In this document: piece after piece, positions 43,771 to 52,820 of the stretch
Numbering within the stretch: position 1 is the stretch's first letter
Layout: every line of letters begins with the position of its first letter
NCBI RefSeq assembly: GCF_009856605.1
Contig: NZ_CP047242.1
Span: 618,001-682,000, forward strand
Source of the DNA: Trichormus variabilis 0441
GTDB lineage: Bacteria > Cyanobacteriota > Cyanobacteriia > Cyanobacteriales > Nostocaceae
Reading direction: 5' to 3'
DNA length: 64,000 nt
Notes under the pieces: model-generated
Told to the model about the DNA's origin: nothing
Seen by the model: the letters and a program-made list of their open reading frames with translations, nothing else
The model's database searches: none
Made by a program: the position numbers and the translations under genes

Positions 43771-45495
43771 TTAGGAAAATTGTTGAGTGTAAAACCTGGC
43801 ATAACGATTTTCCAGGGCTAACAGTTCTTCGTGAGTGCCTGATTCGACAATTTGTCCTCGTTCTAAAACTAAAATGCGATCGCATCTTCTCACTGTACTT
43901 AAGCGGTGAGCAATAATAAATACTGTGCGATTCTGCATTAGTCTTTCCAAGGCTTCCTGTACTAATGCCTCCGACTCAGAATCTAAGGCAGATGTCGCCT
44001 CATCTAAAATCAAAATTTGTGGGTTCAGCAGTACAGCACGGGCAATAGCTATTCTTTGGCGTTGTCCACCAGATAAATTCACACCCCTTTCGCCCACCCA
44101 AGTATTGTAACTTTCTGGCAGTTGGCTAATAAATTGATGAGCGTTGGCAATTTTGGCGGCGGCGGCGACTGCTTCTAAATCAAATACGTCTTGTCCAAAG
44201 GCGATATTTTGAGCAACTGTCCCAGAAAACATAATAGTTTCTTGGGGAACAATGCCAATTTGTCGCCGCAAACTTTGTAGTCTGACATCCCGAATATCTA
44301 CACCGTCAACTAAGATTTGTCCGGTAGAGGGGTCATAAAAACGGGGGAGGAGATTAACAAAAGTAGTTTTACCAGCCCCAGAAGCACCAACAAGGGCGAT
44401 CGCCTCCCCTGGCATAGCCAATAAATTAATATCTTTTAAGACGGGTTCCCCTGGTTTATAGGCAAAGGTGACACCACTGTATTCTACTTTCCCCTTAACT
44501 GGAGGTAAGGTAACAGCATTAGGCTTTTCTAAAACTGTAGGCTGTATCGCTATTAATTCAAAAATCCGGTCAACAGAGGCTTCCCCTTGCTTAAATTCGT
44601 TGTAATTATTCGTCACATGACCGATGGGGTCAATTAACAACCCTGCTGCGGCTAGGTAACTGAAAAATTCTCCCACCGTTAAATTGTTTTGCTGAATTTG
44701 CCACGCGCCCACCAAAAGCAAAGATAAGGCACTCAACGCTTCCAAAAAGCCCACAATGGGAATTTGCACTGCTTTCAGGCGTTCAGCAGAGTATTTGGCT
44801 TGGAAACTGCGTTCAGATTCTCGGCTAAATCTAGTCACCTCGTAATTCTCTGCGGCAAATGCCCTAATCAGCCGAATTCCACTGAAAACTTCTGTGAGGA
44901 TTGCCGACAAATCAGACACACGATTTTGGCTCCTCAGGGAGTATTTACGCAAGCGTTCCCCAAACCAACCAATTAAAATCCCCATGAATGGGGCAACAAT
45001 CACCGTTGCTAAGGTGAGTTGCCAATTCAGGTAAATCATGTAGATGGGGATGGCTAGCAACTGCAACACGCAGGGAATAAAGTCGTGAAACAGTTTATTG
45101 ACAACTTCACCAATGCGGTCAATATCTTCTGTGAGGCGGTAAGATAAATCACCGGCTTTGGCTGTTTCAAAATAGCTTAAATCTAGCTTTTGCAAATGCC
45201 CATATACCTGCTTGCGGAGGTAAAAAGCCACTCTTAAAGCAGCCTTAGACATATAAATATCTTGCACAGACTGAAAAAAGCCTCGGACAAGAAACACTAA
45301 GCCTAAAATAGCGGCTAATTGAGCGATCGCTGCTACATTACCTTGTCCAAAAGGATTAGCTAACTTGCCTGCAAAGTTAATTAAGGTTAAAGTCGCCAGG
45401 ACATACCCCACAATGCCGACAAGTCCTTTCGTGATATTCTGCCACTGGGGTCTAATATAGGGCAGCAGTTGCCAGTAATTAGAACGGGTTTTCAA
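43771..45495 (-). CDS. ABC exporter with fused membrane and ATPase domains (MsbA type)
   Basis: A 574-residue half-transporter. Six transmembrane helices occupy about residues 15-300, and the nucleotide-binding domain 335-574 has Walker A (VGASGAGKTTFV), Q-loop (IVPQETIMFSG), signature (NLSGGQRQRIAIARAV) and Walker B (ILILDEATSALDSE). The H-loop is FIIAHRLSTVRR. It works as a homodimer exporting a lipid or other amphipath; the substrate cannot be read from sequence. It is monocistronic, and the start MKTRSNYWQLLPYI fits exporters of this class. Confidence 0.93.
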   Translation of the reverse strand: MKTRSNYWQLLPYIRPQWQNITKGLVGIVGYVLATLTLINFAGKLANPFGQGNVAAIAQLAAILGLVFLVRGFFQSVQDIYMSKAALRVAFYLRKQVYGHLQKLDLSYFETAKAGDLSYRLTEDIDRIGEVVNKLFHDFIPCVLQLLAIPIYMIYLNWQLTLATVIVAPFMGILIGWFGERLRKYSLRSQNRVSDLSAILTEVFSGIRLIRAFAAENYEVTRFSRESERSFQAKYSAERLKAVQIPIVGFLEALSALSLLLVGAWQIQQNNLTVGEFFSYLAAAGLLIDPIGHVTNNYNEFKQGEASVDRIFELIAIQPTVLEKPNAVTLPPVKGKVEYSGVTFAYKPGEPVLKDINLLAMPGEAIALVGASGAGKTTFVNLLPRFYDPSTGQILVDGVDIRDVRLQSLRRQIGIVPQETIMFSGTVAQNIAFGQDVFDLEAVAAAAKIANAHQFISQLPESYNTWVGERGVNLSGGQRQRIAIARAVLLNPQILILDEATSALDSESEALVQEALERLMQNRTVFIIAHRLSTVRRCDRILVLERGQIVESGTHEELLALENRYARFYTQQFS

Positions 45496-45642
45496 GCTCT
45501 CACATCCACAAAAATATTGTTCTTTGTTTGACGCTACCAGCTTTTGTGTAGTTTCAGCCTATTAAAAATCCCCTAATCTAGAATCGCAGTTGTCGGCAGA
45601 CAACAAAAGTAGGGGATGAAAAATTTTATTTTATTGAATAAG

Positions 45643-45942
45643 CTACTTGACAGAGACAGCATCGACATCAACTGTTTTTTCAGTAGCGGGGGAATCTGTT
45701 GCGGTGCTAGAATCACCCTTCCGCGCTTTCCAACCTTCAAGCACCAGCCCAGATACCTCAGTAACTAAGATTGACAAAACCAAAAAATCATCAATCTGTC
45801 CCACAACAGGCAGAAAATCTGGAGCAATATCAATTGGGCTGGCAATATAAAGTATTGTTCCTAGAATTACCCACCAACGATATTTGGGGTTTTGTAGTAA
45901 ACCGCGATACCAGTTATACAGTGATTGAATGGAAAAATTCAT
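45643..45942 (-). CDS. YkvA-like (DUF1232) small membrane protein
   Basis: A 99-residue protein with the DUF1232 core PKYRWWVILGTILYIASPID, then IAPDFLPVVGQIDDFLVLSI, which carries the family Asp/Pro pattern. One or two hydrophobic segments are present, and the C-terminus is polar (TEKTVDVDAVSVK). The function is unknown. The start MNFSIQSLYNWYRG is preceded by a weak purine run. It is separated by 147 bp from the ABC exporter in the same direction. Confidence 0.82.
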   Translation of the reverse strand: MNFSIQSLYNWYRGLLQNPKYRWWVILGTILYIASPIDIAPDFLPVVGQIDDFLVLSILVTEVSGLVLEGWKARKGDSSTATDSPATEKTVDVDAVSVK

Positions 45943-46279
45943 ATTTTAACCCTCTATTTACTTTATAATTCTGGCAAATTGACTCAAGAACTTCCGGTAG
46001 GAATAACCGCCCTAGTTAGTCTGGAAGACTCTACTCGGACTTACGCACCCAGGTTATATGAGTTTCCCCGGCAGAAAGTTTTTTCGTCATAATCCCGCGT
46101 TAAGCTAATTCTCAAGTGTAAAATTCGAGTGTTCAATTCAAGAACCCCAACTTTAAATTCCAGATAGCCTCTAATTAGTCTGGAAATTTATTTTTGTCAG
46201 TTCTTAGTTGTCCATTAATCTTTAAAATTAAAATGCCTTGGGATAGTTGCTTGAGTAATGGAGGGAGGAAACTAAAATA
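45943..46279. other. Divergent intergenic region before exbB
   Basis: Two copies of TTAGTCTGGAA (about 46016 and 46177) in direct orientation are the only structure I see. It presumably holds the exbB promoter; an iron-box-like site was not evident. Confidence 0.4.
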
Positions 46280-46999
46280 GTGGATATTATAGATTTGTTT
46301 TACAAGGGTGGGCCGGCAATGTGGCCTTTGCTAGCTCTGTCGATATTATCCTTGAGTGTAATTTTTGAGCGCCTTTGGTTCTGGTTGCGACTTTTCTCAC
46401 AAGAAAAAGCGATCGTTGACCGAGTTCTAGATGCAGCTCATGATAACTGGGAAATAGCGGCGGATATTGCCAGACAGGCTACAGACCAACCAATTGGCCG
46501 ATTTCTCTATGCTCCCTTACATTTACAAAAAACTGACGCAGAAACTTTTCGATTAGCACTGGAGTCCACAGCAGAGGACGAATTAGCCGGAATGCGTCGG
46601 GGCGAAAAGTTATTAGAAGCTGTTATTGCCCTCGCTCCCCTACTCGGATTGTTGGGTACAGTTTTAGGTTTAATCCAGTCTTTACGCTCAATTCGCATTG
46701 GTGATTTGGGAACTGAATCGGCGGCTGGAGTAACAACGGGTATTGGTGAATCCTTAATTAGTACGGCAGCAGGGCTAATAGTTGCCATTGTTAGTTTGGT
46801 ATTTTACCGACTATTTCAAAGTTTTGTGGTCAATCAACTAAAAGTTTTCCGTAAAGCCGGGAATGAAATGGAATTGTTATATCGCCAGTCTCCACCTGAT
46901 TTGAGCAACCCCAGACCAGCAATTGTCCGTGATGCTTTACCTAGCAAAACTGGTAGGGGTAAGTTTTCACAACCACCTGAACCACCAAATTTACCTTAG
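46280..46999 (+). CDS. exbB: ExbB/TolQ/MotA-type proton channel protein
   Basis: A 239-residue inner-membrane protein with three hydrophobic segments: about 12-32, 115-140 and 155-180. The family core [20 protein letters not shown] and [20 protein letters not shown] are both present. With ExbD it would use the proton gradient to energise TonB-dependent outer-membrane transport. It starts at GTG 46280, 8 nt after GGAGGGAGG, a very strong Shine-Dalgarno. In PCC 7120 the gene pair at this locus has been named exbB3/exbD3 and linked to siderophore uptake. The Pro-rich C-terminal tail ([10 protein letters not shown]) is cytoplasmic. Confidence 0.9.
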   Translation: MDIIDLFYKGGPAMWPLLALSILSLSVIFERLWFWLRLFSQEKAIVDRVLDAAHDNWEIAADIARQATDQPIGRFLYAPLHLQKTDAETFRLALESTAEDELAGMRRGEKLLEAVIALAPLLGLLGTVLGLIQSLRSIRIGDLGTESAAGVTTGIGESLISTAAGLIVAIVSLVFYRLFQSFVVNQLKVFRKAGNEMELLYRQSPPDLSNPRPAIVRDALPSKTGRGKFSQPPEPPNLP

Positions 47000-47176
47000 T
47001 TAGGATTTGCGCCACAAGACTCTTCATTTTTTGAGGATGGGACTAGGGGTTTGAATCAACTCAAAATTCAAAATAAAGGGAGTGTCGCGGTTGTAAACAT
47101 GAAACATTTGCTGTGACTAGGTGTAGGGATTAGAAGAAGAACAATATTTATGAGGTATCTTGATTTAATTATTAGT

Positions 47177-47209
47177 TCCCTTACACCCTTACACCTTTAC
47201 ACCCCTACC
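47177..47209. repeat. STRR array between exbB and exbD
   Basis: Tandem CCCTTACA/CCTTTACA/CCCCTACC units; the rest of the 256-bp gap has no visible gene. Confidence 0.75.
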
Positions 47210-47255
47210 TAAGAGCCAAGAAAGCACACTCAATATTAGGCATAAGCATGAAACG

Positions 47256-47909
47256 ATGAAAGTTAATTTACATACCCCAGTTGAAGACGTACAAATCCAA
47301 ATTATTCCCTTAATTGACGTTGTTTTTTGTATTCTGACCTTCTTTTTATTGGCAGCTTTGCAATTTACTCGACAGCAGGCTATCAATGTTGACTTGCCAA
47401 AAGCCAGTACCAGTACAGCCGCCGGGATAAATTCTACAGGAGGTAGCCAAATTGTTAGTGTAGATGCTGTTGGTAATACTTATATAGAAAAAGAACTGGT
47501 GAGAAGAGACGAGTTAGCACAAAGATTGAGACAGTATGTGCAAGCAAACCCTAGTGGTGTTTTAGTACTCAATGCTTCACGCACAGCTACTTATAACGAT
47601 GTGGTTGAGGTCTTAGATTTGTTGCGGCAGGTGGGAGGCGATCGCGTATCCTTAGGAATTATCCCTACTTCTGCCCAAACCCAACCAAATTTTTCCAACT
47701 TCCCCATTAATCCTGGTGCAGCACCCATACCCAACACCGCACCAATCCCAGGAATTAATCCCCCACCTAGTGAACTTAGCCCCCAATTACCTACAGACCC
47801 TAATCAACCTCCAAGCGGACAAGGTACTATTCCCCTAAATCCTGACTTTTCTCCAGCCGTTCCCCAGGCTCCCGTAGCACCAGGTACTAATCCTGCACCG
47901 CAACAATGA
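47256..47909 (+). CDS. exbD: ExbD/TolR-type protein with long Pro-rich tail
   Basis: A 217-residue protein. The short cytoplasmic N-terminus (VEDVQIQIIPLIDVVFCILT) contains the conserved Pro-Leu-Ile-Asp motif leading into a single transmembrane helix (FCILTFFLLAALQF). The periplasmic ExbD domain follows (about 65-145, VSVDAVGNTYIEKELVRRDE, then VLNASRTATYNDVVEVLDLL). Residues 150-217 are a Pro/Asn/Gln-rich tail (INPPPSELSPQLP), longer than in standard ExbD and likely to span the periplasm. The pair with exbB supports a TonB-type energiser. The start is ATG 47256. Confidence 0.9.
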   Translation: MKVNLHTPVEDVQIQIIPLIDVVFCILTFFLLAALQFTRQQAINVDLPKASTSTAAGINSTGGSQIVSVDAVGNTYIEKELVRRDELAQRLRQYVQANPSGVLVLNASRTATYNDVVEVLDLLRQVGGDRVSLGIIPTSAQTQPNFSNFPINPGAAPIPNTAPIPGINPPPSELSPQLPTDPNQPPSGQGTIPLNPDFSPAVPQAPVAPGTNPAPQQ

Positions 47910-48287
47910 GATGTGGTAATTGGTAATTGGTAATGGGGAATACAGTCAAAATTCACCTTTTCGATTGCTCCCCTTCGACTTACCTCGACTTCACTTGGTA
48001 CAAGTCCCTCAGCGTAAGCCTATTTCCTCATCTCCCCTGAAACCTAAAGATATCTAGAATATTTTTTCATTGGAGAAAATATTTCTGGTAACTTACAAAT
48101 AATTGGTTAAGCTTCAAATTCAAATACAGCAGTTTGCAATTCAGGGAAGTTATGGAATCCATAACACGCCTTAGATGTTTAGAGTCTTTCACTTCTGACC
48201 TCTGACCTCTGGCTTCTGCTGTATTTTTCCATCGATAGACTGGGTTATTTATCGCCAAGCACCATACACGTTTCAGGGGTTGAGGCA

Positions 48288-48653
48288 ATGAACGAAATTG
48301 TGACGCTGCTAATTGTTTGGGTAGTTACATCTGTCAGCTTATTGATTATTAGTAAGTTGCCTTTAGGTGTTGAAGTTGACTCTCCACAAAAAGCATTTAT
48401 TTCTGCTGCGATTCTGGGTATTGTGACGGCAATAATCAGACCCATTTTACGGCTAATATTTGTGGTTCCCGATATCCTCACATTTAACTTGTTATCGGGT
48501 TTTTTCACCTTTATGATTGCCGTGGTTTGTTTTAGTATTGCAGCTTGGTTAGTCGAGGGTTTCCGTTTGCGCTTCGGAATCTGGAGTGCTGTGCTAGGCG
48601 CTTTCGCCCTGACTATTATTAACAGCTTAATCTACAAATTGTTGGGATTATAA
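48288..48653 (+). CDS. PF04020-type four-helix membrane protein (phage holin family IV-like)
   Basis: A 121-residue protein with four transmembrane helices. ISKLPLGVEVDSPQKAFISA and LGIVTAIIRPILRLI are typical of the PF04020 family, annotated as phage holin family 4 but widespread in bacterial chromosomes with no proven lysis role. AWLVEGFRLRFGIWSAVLGA follows. It is monocistronic, with ATG 48288 preceded by GGGGTTGAGGCA. There is no phage context. Confidence 0.82.
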   Translation: MNEIVTLLIVWVVTSVSLLIISKLPLGVEVDSPQKAFISAAILGIVTAIIRPILRLIFVVPDILTFNLLSGFFTFMIAVVCFSIAAWLVEGFRLRFGIWSAVLGAFALTIINSLIYKLLGL

Positions 48654-48660
48654 AAATAAA

Positions 48661-48730
48661 TTTGTCAGTTGTCAGTTGTTGGTTTTTACTACTGACAACT
48701 GACCGCTAGCTACTGACAATTGACTAATGA
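48661..48730. repeat. STRR array between the holin-like gene and thf1
   Basis: GTCAGTT units followed by complementary ACTGACA/GACAACT units allow a stem-loop of repeats between convergent genes, which may double as a terminator. Confidence 0.75.
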
Positions 48731-49432
48731 CTACTCATTTGGCGGAGCTACTGGGGTACTAGCTTGTTGCTGACGCTGTTCGCGTTTTTTGCGGTCTGCT
48801 GTCAACATATCAGCCATTACCGCTAGAGCTTGCGTCATTTTGTCCAGATTAGAGCGATATAACTCTAAATCTTTGCTGAGTTTATCGTCAGAGAGATGTA
48901 AGCCTGCGGCAATGGTTTTTAGTGCCTCAGTGCGTTGCTTTTCGTCCTTGACTAAATCTGGGTTGGACTGTTCGAGCAATGTAAATAAACCGATCGCAAA
49001 TAAACGACTGTATTTAAAGTTAGGATTACTCGCGATCGCTTGTAGTTGCGCTTGTAAGTCGGCATCTTGCTGTAAATGATTAGCTTGACTAAGCCACGCT
49101 ACTAAATCATTTACAGGTAAGCTTTGAGCTACAGCTTTTAACCGTTCAGCATCTTGCCTATAGCGCTGCGGTTCTTGCTCTACAGCCTGACATATAGCAC
49201 TAAAAATAGATTCCTTATCCCGTTCTGGTTGATAGCCTTGCATGAAGCGGTCAAAGGTAGTGACAACACCCAAGGCATAAATGGGATTGTAGCTAAAATC
49301 GACATTTACGGACAGCAGGTGCATTTCCACCATCAACTCTTCTACCACCCGGCGATAAATTGTGTTAATCGGTCGGGTGTGGAGGGCGTAGAAAGTTCGC
49401 TTTGTATCAGAGACAGTACGCAATAATTCCAT
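48731..49432 (-). CDS. thf1: Thf1/Psb29, photosystem II biogenesis protein
   Basis: A 233-residue protein of the Thf1/Psb29 family: VSDTKRTFYALHTRPINTIY near the N-terminus, then YNPIYALGVVTTFDRFMQGY and YSRLFAIGLFTLLEQSNPDL. The C-terminal coiled coil (ADRKKREQRQQQ) is typical. In cyanobacteria it is needed for PSII repair or assembly under high light and stabilises FtsH complexes. It is monocistronic and convergent with the holin-like gene. The start is ATG 49432. Confidence 0.93.
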   Translation of the reverse strand: MELLRTVSDTKRTFYALHTRPINTIYRRVVEELMVEMHLLSVNVDFSYNPIYALGVVTTFDRFMQGYQPERDKESIFSAICQAVEQEPQRYRQDAERLKAVAQSLPVNDLVAWLSQANHLQQDADLQAQLQAIASNPNFKYSRLFAIGLFTLLEQSNPDLVKDEKQRTEALKTIAAGLHLSDDKLSKDLELYRSNLDKMTQALAVMADMLTADRKKREQRQQQASTPVAPPNE

Positions 49433-49941
49433 ATTTACAAGGCTTTTAGGCGTTATATCTAGTATTTCTAGTAACTGTATAGTAAAACTTGGTTTTTACT
49501 GCTTAAAAACGCTTGTTTACGTACAAATGTACTAGATTGCTAGTCTAGTAATTCTCTATTTTACCATCTCTCCATGCTACTTATAGCCGCTTAAGCACTG
49601 CCTACTCTATACACCTAACCCTGAGAACTGAGATTAAGGGTGTCTTGTTCTATCTCTACCTAAAAGTTATTGGGGAAAACATAATAAACAAGCCAAAACT
49701 ATTGCTGTATAAGAATTTCGAGTTAAAAATTGATTGCTTATTTCTTGCTTAAAGATTGATTTATCTAGTATAAGCTAGAAGACTCCCACTACACCGTGTA
49801 AGCGGTTAGCAGGAGATGAATAGCCCTCAAAAACGAGACACCCTGTTGAACAATATTTCGTATAGCAAAATAAGTTCAACAAAGTAGTTGAGTTTTCAAC
49901 AGTAGACATGGTAGCTTAATTGATACTAACTATGTCAATAA
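49433..49941. other. Intergenic region containing the probable left end of the tnpB element
   Basis: The thf1 promoter must lie at its left. From about 49782 the sequence GACTCCCACTACACC through GTTAGCAGGAG resembles the left-end hairpin of an IS200/IS605-type element (compare the right-end TCTCCCGCTACAATGC at 51175). Small inverted GTTGAAC/GTTCAAC units lie at 49847-49880. No gene is seen. Confidence 0.5.
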
Positions 49942-51165
49942 ATGATAGTCTACGAAGCAAAAGCAGAAGCAACAAAAGAGCAGTTTCTCAAAGTAAATGA
50001 AGCTTTGAGGACTGCTCTTTTTGTGCGTAATTCTTGCTTGCGCTATTGGTTGGATGGTCATGCAAAGAACGGTTATGATTTGAATAAATACACGAAAGTT
50101 CTGTCAGACAATCCTGAATTTCCTTGGGTATCAAAGTTGAACTCAACGGCAAGACAGGCAATGGCAGAACGTGCCTGGGCAGCAATTGCACGCTTTTTTG
50201 ATAACTGTAAAAATAAGGTTACTTTCAAGAAAGGATTTCCTCGTTTTCGCAAGCTCCAAACTAGAGCATCTGTCGAATATAAAAAAAGTGGTTGGGTGCT
50301 ATCCCAGTGCCGTAACTACATAACATTCACAGATAAGTTTTGCATTGGAGCTATGAAACTAAGGGGAACTCGTGACCTAAATTACTATCAATTAAAACAG
50401 ATAAAACGGGTTAGGATTGTGCGTCGTGCAGATGGGATATACATCCAATTCTGCATCGACCACGAACGAAAAGAGCAGCTAGAACCTACAGGTAAATCTC
50501 TTGCTCTTGACCTTGGACTCACTCATTTCTATACAGATAGTGATGGCAACAAAGTTGAGAATCCCCGGTTCTTACGCAAATCAGAACAGGCACTAAAAAA
50601 GGTACAACGCAGATTATCTCGTTGTGCCAAAGGTTCTACAAATCGTGCCAGAGCACGAAACAGATTAGGGAGAAAACACCTGAAATTGCAACGCCAGCGT
50701 CAAGATTGGTGCATTAAGAAAGCATTAAGCGTAATTAAGTCGGCAGACTTAGTGGTGTTTGAGAATTTGCAGGTGCGGAATATGCTCAAGAATCACAATC
50801 TGGCGAAAAGTATTTCCGATGCCAGTTGGAGTATTTTCACTCAATGGTTAGAGTATTTCGGCAAAATATATGGACGAGTAGTGGTTGCTGTGTCACCTGC
50901 GTACACGAGTATTGATTGCTCAAACTGTGGGCATCAAGTTCACAAAACTCTCAGCACCAGGACGCACAGTTGCCCTAATTGTTCATACACCGCTTGTCGA
51001 GATTACAATGCCAGTCGGAACATCCTTAACAAAGGATTAGAACTGTTTAAAAATACTGCTGGGCAGGCAGGAATTCAACACGCCTCTGGAGAGTTTGACC
51101 TCTGCTCGGAGAAGGCAACTTCTAAGAGTAAGTCATCTCAAAGAAAGAGGAAAATCTCACAGTGA
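49942..51165 (+). CDS. tnpB: TnpB, RNA-guided nuclease of an IS200/IS605-type element
   Basis: A 407-residue TnpB. The N-terminal wedge/REC part (MIVYEAKAEATKEQFLKVNE) is followed by the RuvC-like domain: LALDLGLTHFYTDSDG (first Asp), LVVFENLQVRNMLK (Glu) and CRDYNASRNILNKG (last Asp). A four-Cys zinc ribbon (CSNCGHQ, then CPNCSYTACRD) is inserted. All catalytic residues are intact, and the length is full. No tnpA is adjacent, so it belongs to the TnpB-only (IS1341-like) kind. The coding end overlaps the presumed omega-RNA region. The start is ATG 49942; an out-of-frame ATG lies 9 bp upstream. Confidence 0.93.
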   Translation: MIVYEAKAEATKEQFLKVNEALRTALFVRNSCLRYWLDGHAKNGYDLNKYTKVLSDNPEFPWVSKLNSTARQAMAERAWAAIARFFDNCKNKVTFKKGFPRFRKLQTRASVEYKKSGWVLSQCRNYITFTDKFCIGAMKLRGTRDLNYYQLKQIKRVRIVRRADGIYIQFCIDHERKEQLEPTGKSLALDLGLTHFYTDSDGNKVENPRFLRKSEQALKKVQRRLSRCAKGSTNRARARNRLGRKHLKLQRQRQDWCIKKALSVIKSADLVVFENLQVRNMLKNHNLAKSISDASWSIFTQWLEYFGKIYGRVVVAVSPAYTSIDCSNCGHQVHKTLSTRTHSCPNCSYTACRDYNASRNILNKGLELFKNTAGQAGIQHASGEFDLCSEKATSKSKSSQRKRKISQ

Positions 51166-51215
51166 TGTGGGAATCTCCCGCTACAATGCTTTGCATTTAG
51201 CGGGAATGGATGTCA
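51120..51215 (+). ncRNA. Candidate omega-RNA scaffold and right end of the tnpB element
   Basis: Just after the tnpB stop, CCCGCTACAATGC pairs with the TTTAGCGGG arm (51177-51204) in a hairpin like the IS605-type right end. In TnpB systems the RNA runs from the 3' part of tnpB through this end, and the guide is the flanking DNA just beyond. Its exact bounds here are inferred, not seen. Confidence 0.45.
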
Positions 51216-51255
51216 ATATATTCTGTGAGCATATTTGCTATTGTGCCTCACATTT

Positions 51256-51852
51256 ATGAGCTTTTCGCCCCAATTAGTTAACTTAGGTAATTACTTAGCT
51301 GGAGAATTTGACAACAGAGAACAAGCCTTAGGTGAACCGATTTGGTTTGTTCACTTACGTCTATGGCAAAGACCAGTAGGTTTGTTTTCCGACGATAGCA
51401 TTACCCTGTTTGCCGAACAAGCCAACATTGTCAATCTAGACCGTCCTTATCGTCAACGTATTCTGCGGTTAATGCCCGCGCCTGACTCGGAAACTGGGCT
51501 ATATGTACAATACTATATGCCTAAAAATCCCAGTGCTTTAGTTGGTGCAGGTCGTCATCCTGAATTGCTCAAGACTTTAACTCCCCAACAGCTAGAACTA
51601 CTTCCTGGTTGTGTTCTCTCAGTTAGCCAGAAAACAGTTGCACCTAATAGCTATCAGTTTACTGCTTCCCCACTGCCAGATACTTGCTGTACTTTCAGTT
51701 ATTTGGGGAACACTGTACAAGTTTCTTTAGGCTTTGCTGTCACAGAGACAGAACTGCACACCTATGATAAGGGAATTGACCAAGAGACAGGCAAGGCAAC
51801 TTGGGGAGCAATTGTCGGCCCCTATCGCTACACTAAGCGAGAACAGTATTGA
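51256..51852 (+). CDS. CpcT/CpeT-family chromophore lyase
   Basis: About 198 residues from ATG 51256 (MSFSPQLVNLGNYLAGEFDN); a longer in-frame start at 51235 is a poorer fit. The CpcT/CpeT fold shows WFVHLRLWQRPVGLFSDDSI, PYRQRILRLMPAPDSETGLY and LPGCVLSVSQKTVAPNSYQF. These lyases attach bilins to Cys-153/155-type sites of phycobiliprotein beta subunits. Nostoc genomes often carry more than one paralogue, so the substrate is uncertain; I leave the symbol blank. The tnpB element is inserted about 40 bp upstream of its start and may affect its promoter. Confidence 0.85.
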   Translation: MSFSPQLVNLGNYLAGEFDNREQALGEPIWFVHLRLWQRPVGLFSDDSITLFAEQANIVNLDRPYRQRILRLMPAPDSETGLYVQYYMPKNPSALVGAGRHPELLKTLTPQQLELLPGCVLSVSQKTVAPNSYQFTASPLPDTCCTFSYLGNTVQVSLGFAVTETELHTYDKGIDQETGKATWGAIVGPYRYTKREQY

Positions 51853-52037
51853 GTACAGAGTGCTGAGTTAAGAGAAATGACTTGTGTTAAATAGTTTTCA
51901 GCTTGAACAGTGGCCTCAATTGTTTCTACACCAATTGATAAAAAGAACGAGACGGATACAAGCTGGGAAACTTAGCTAAAATATGACTTTCTTAATCACG
52001 AATTACAAATTCGTATCATTCAGCACTCATAACTTTT

Positions 52038-52406
52038 CTAGCTAGCCATACTACGAGGTACACCTTCTAACGCTTCCTCCTCAGTCTCAAAGATTTCAAA
52101 GACTGTATCCATCATTGTCACTTCAAACACAAGTTTAGCTTCTGGGTGAACATTACAGATACGAAAACTGCCATTTACCTTATCAGCATCACGCATTCCC
52201 GCGACTAAAGATGTAAGTCCGGAACTATCTATAAAATTTACCTGACCAAGATTCACCACTACGTGATGACTGAGTTTAGAAATACACTCTTGTAATTTCA
52301 AGCGAAATTGCCAAGCTGTGGTGATGTCTAAGCGGCCTGTTGGTTTTAAGACAATAACTGTATTACCGTCTTGGGTTGTATAGGAATTTTGTTCTATTTG
52401 AATCAC
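52038..52406 (-). CDS. STAS-domain anti-sigma factor antagonist-like protein
   Basis: A STAS-domain protein of about 122 residues. The hallmark phosphorylation-site region is VNLGQVNFIDSSGLTSLVAG, with Ser-Ser-Gly as in SpoIIAA/RsbV-type antagonists. An upstream strand is NTVIVLKPTGRLDITTAWQF. I prefer GTG 52406 as start, preceded by AAGGGGAGG, over an in-frame TTG at 52433. It is monocistronic with no adjacent kinase gene. It probably functions in a partner-switching module whose other members are elsewhere. Confidence 0.85.
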   Translation of the reverse strand: MIQIEQNSYTTQDGNTVIVLKPTGRLDITTAWQFRLKLQECISKLSHHVVVNLGQVNFIDSSGLTSLVAGMRDADKVNGSFRICNVHPEAKLVFEVTMMDTVFEIFETEEEALEGVPRSMAS

Positions 52407-52820
52407 TAGGCCTCCCCTTGGCACTGATCTCAAAATTGACTTTAGCTGGGTTAGTCCTGAAATTGATGAGCCAAAGCCTAAATCTTTGGCAGCAATTTTT
52501 ACTGATTCTCAGGCAAAAAGATTTTGAAAAAGCAGTAATTTATTTAACCCACCAATCACAGGACTGTATTTAAGTGCTGAAACTCAATATTAACAAGCTC
52601 CAGCTAAATTCATCACCTTTTTTACTAGGTGCTTACATTTAGTAGTTTAACTCACCAAAACTGAGGTGAGTACCCAGCCACAAGTACTGAAGTAGAGAAA
52701 ACAAAATTTTTTCACCCTGTATTAATGAGTTTGTTATCTTTGAGCAAAGCCAATTTGTATCCCGGAAGGGGGGATAGTACTGACTCTGGCAGAGACATCA
52801 ATGGCCCCACATTTACAGAA

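Noticed and set aside
48288-48653. Holin-like gene taken as evidence of a prophage
   Set aside because: The PF04020 family is common on bacterial chromosomes, and no other phage gene is nearby.
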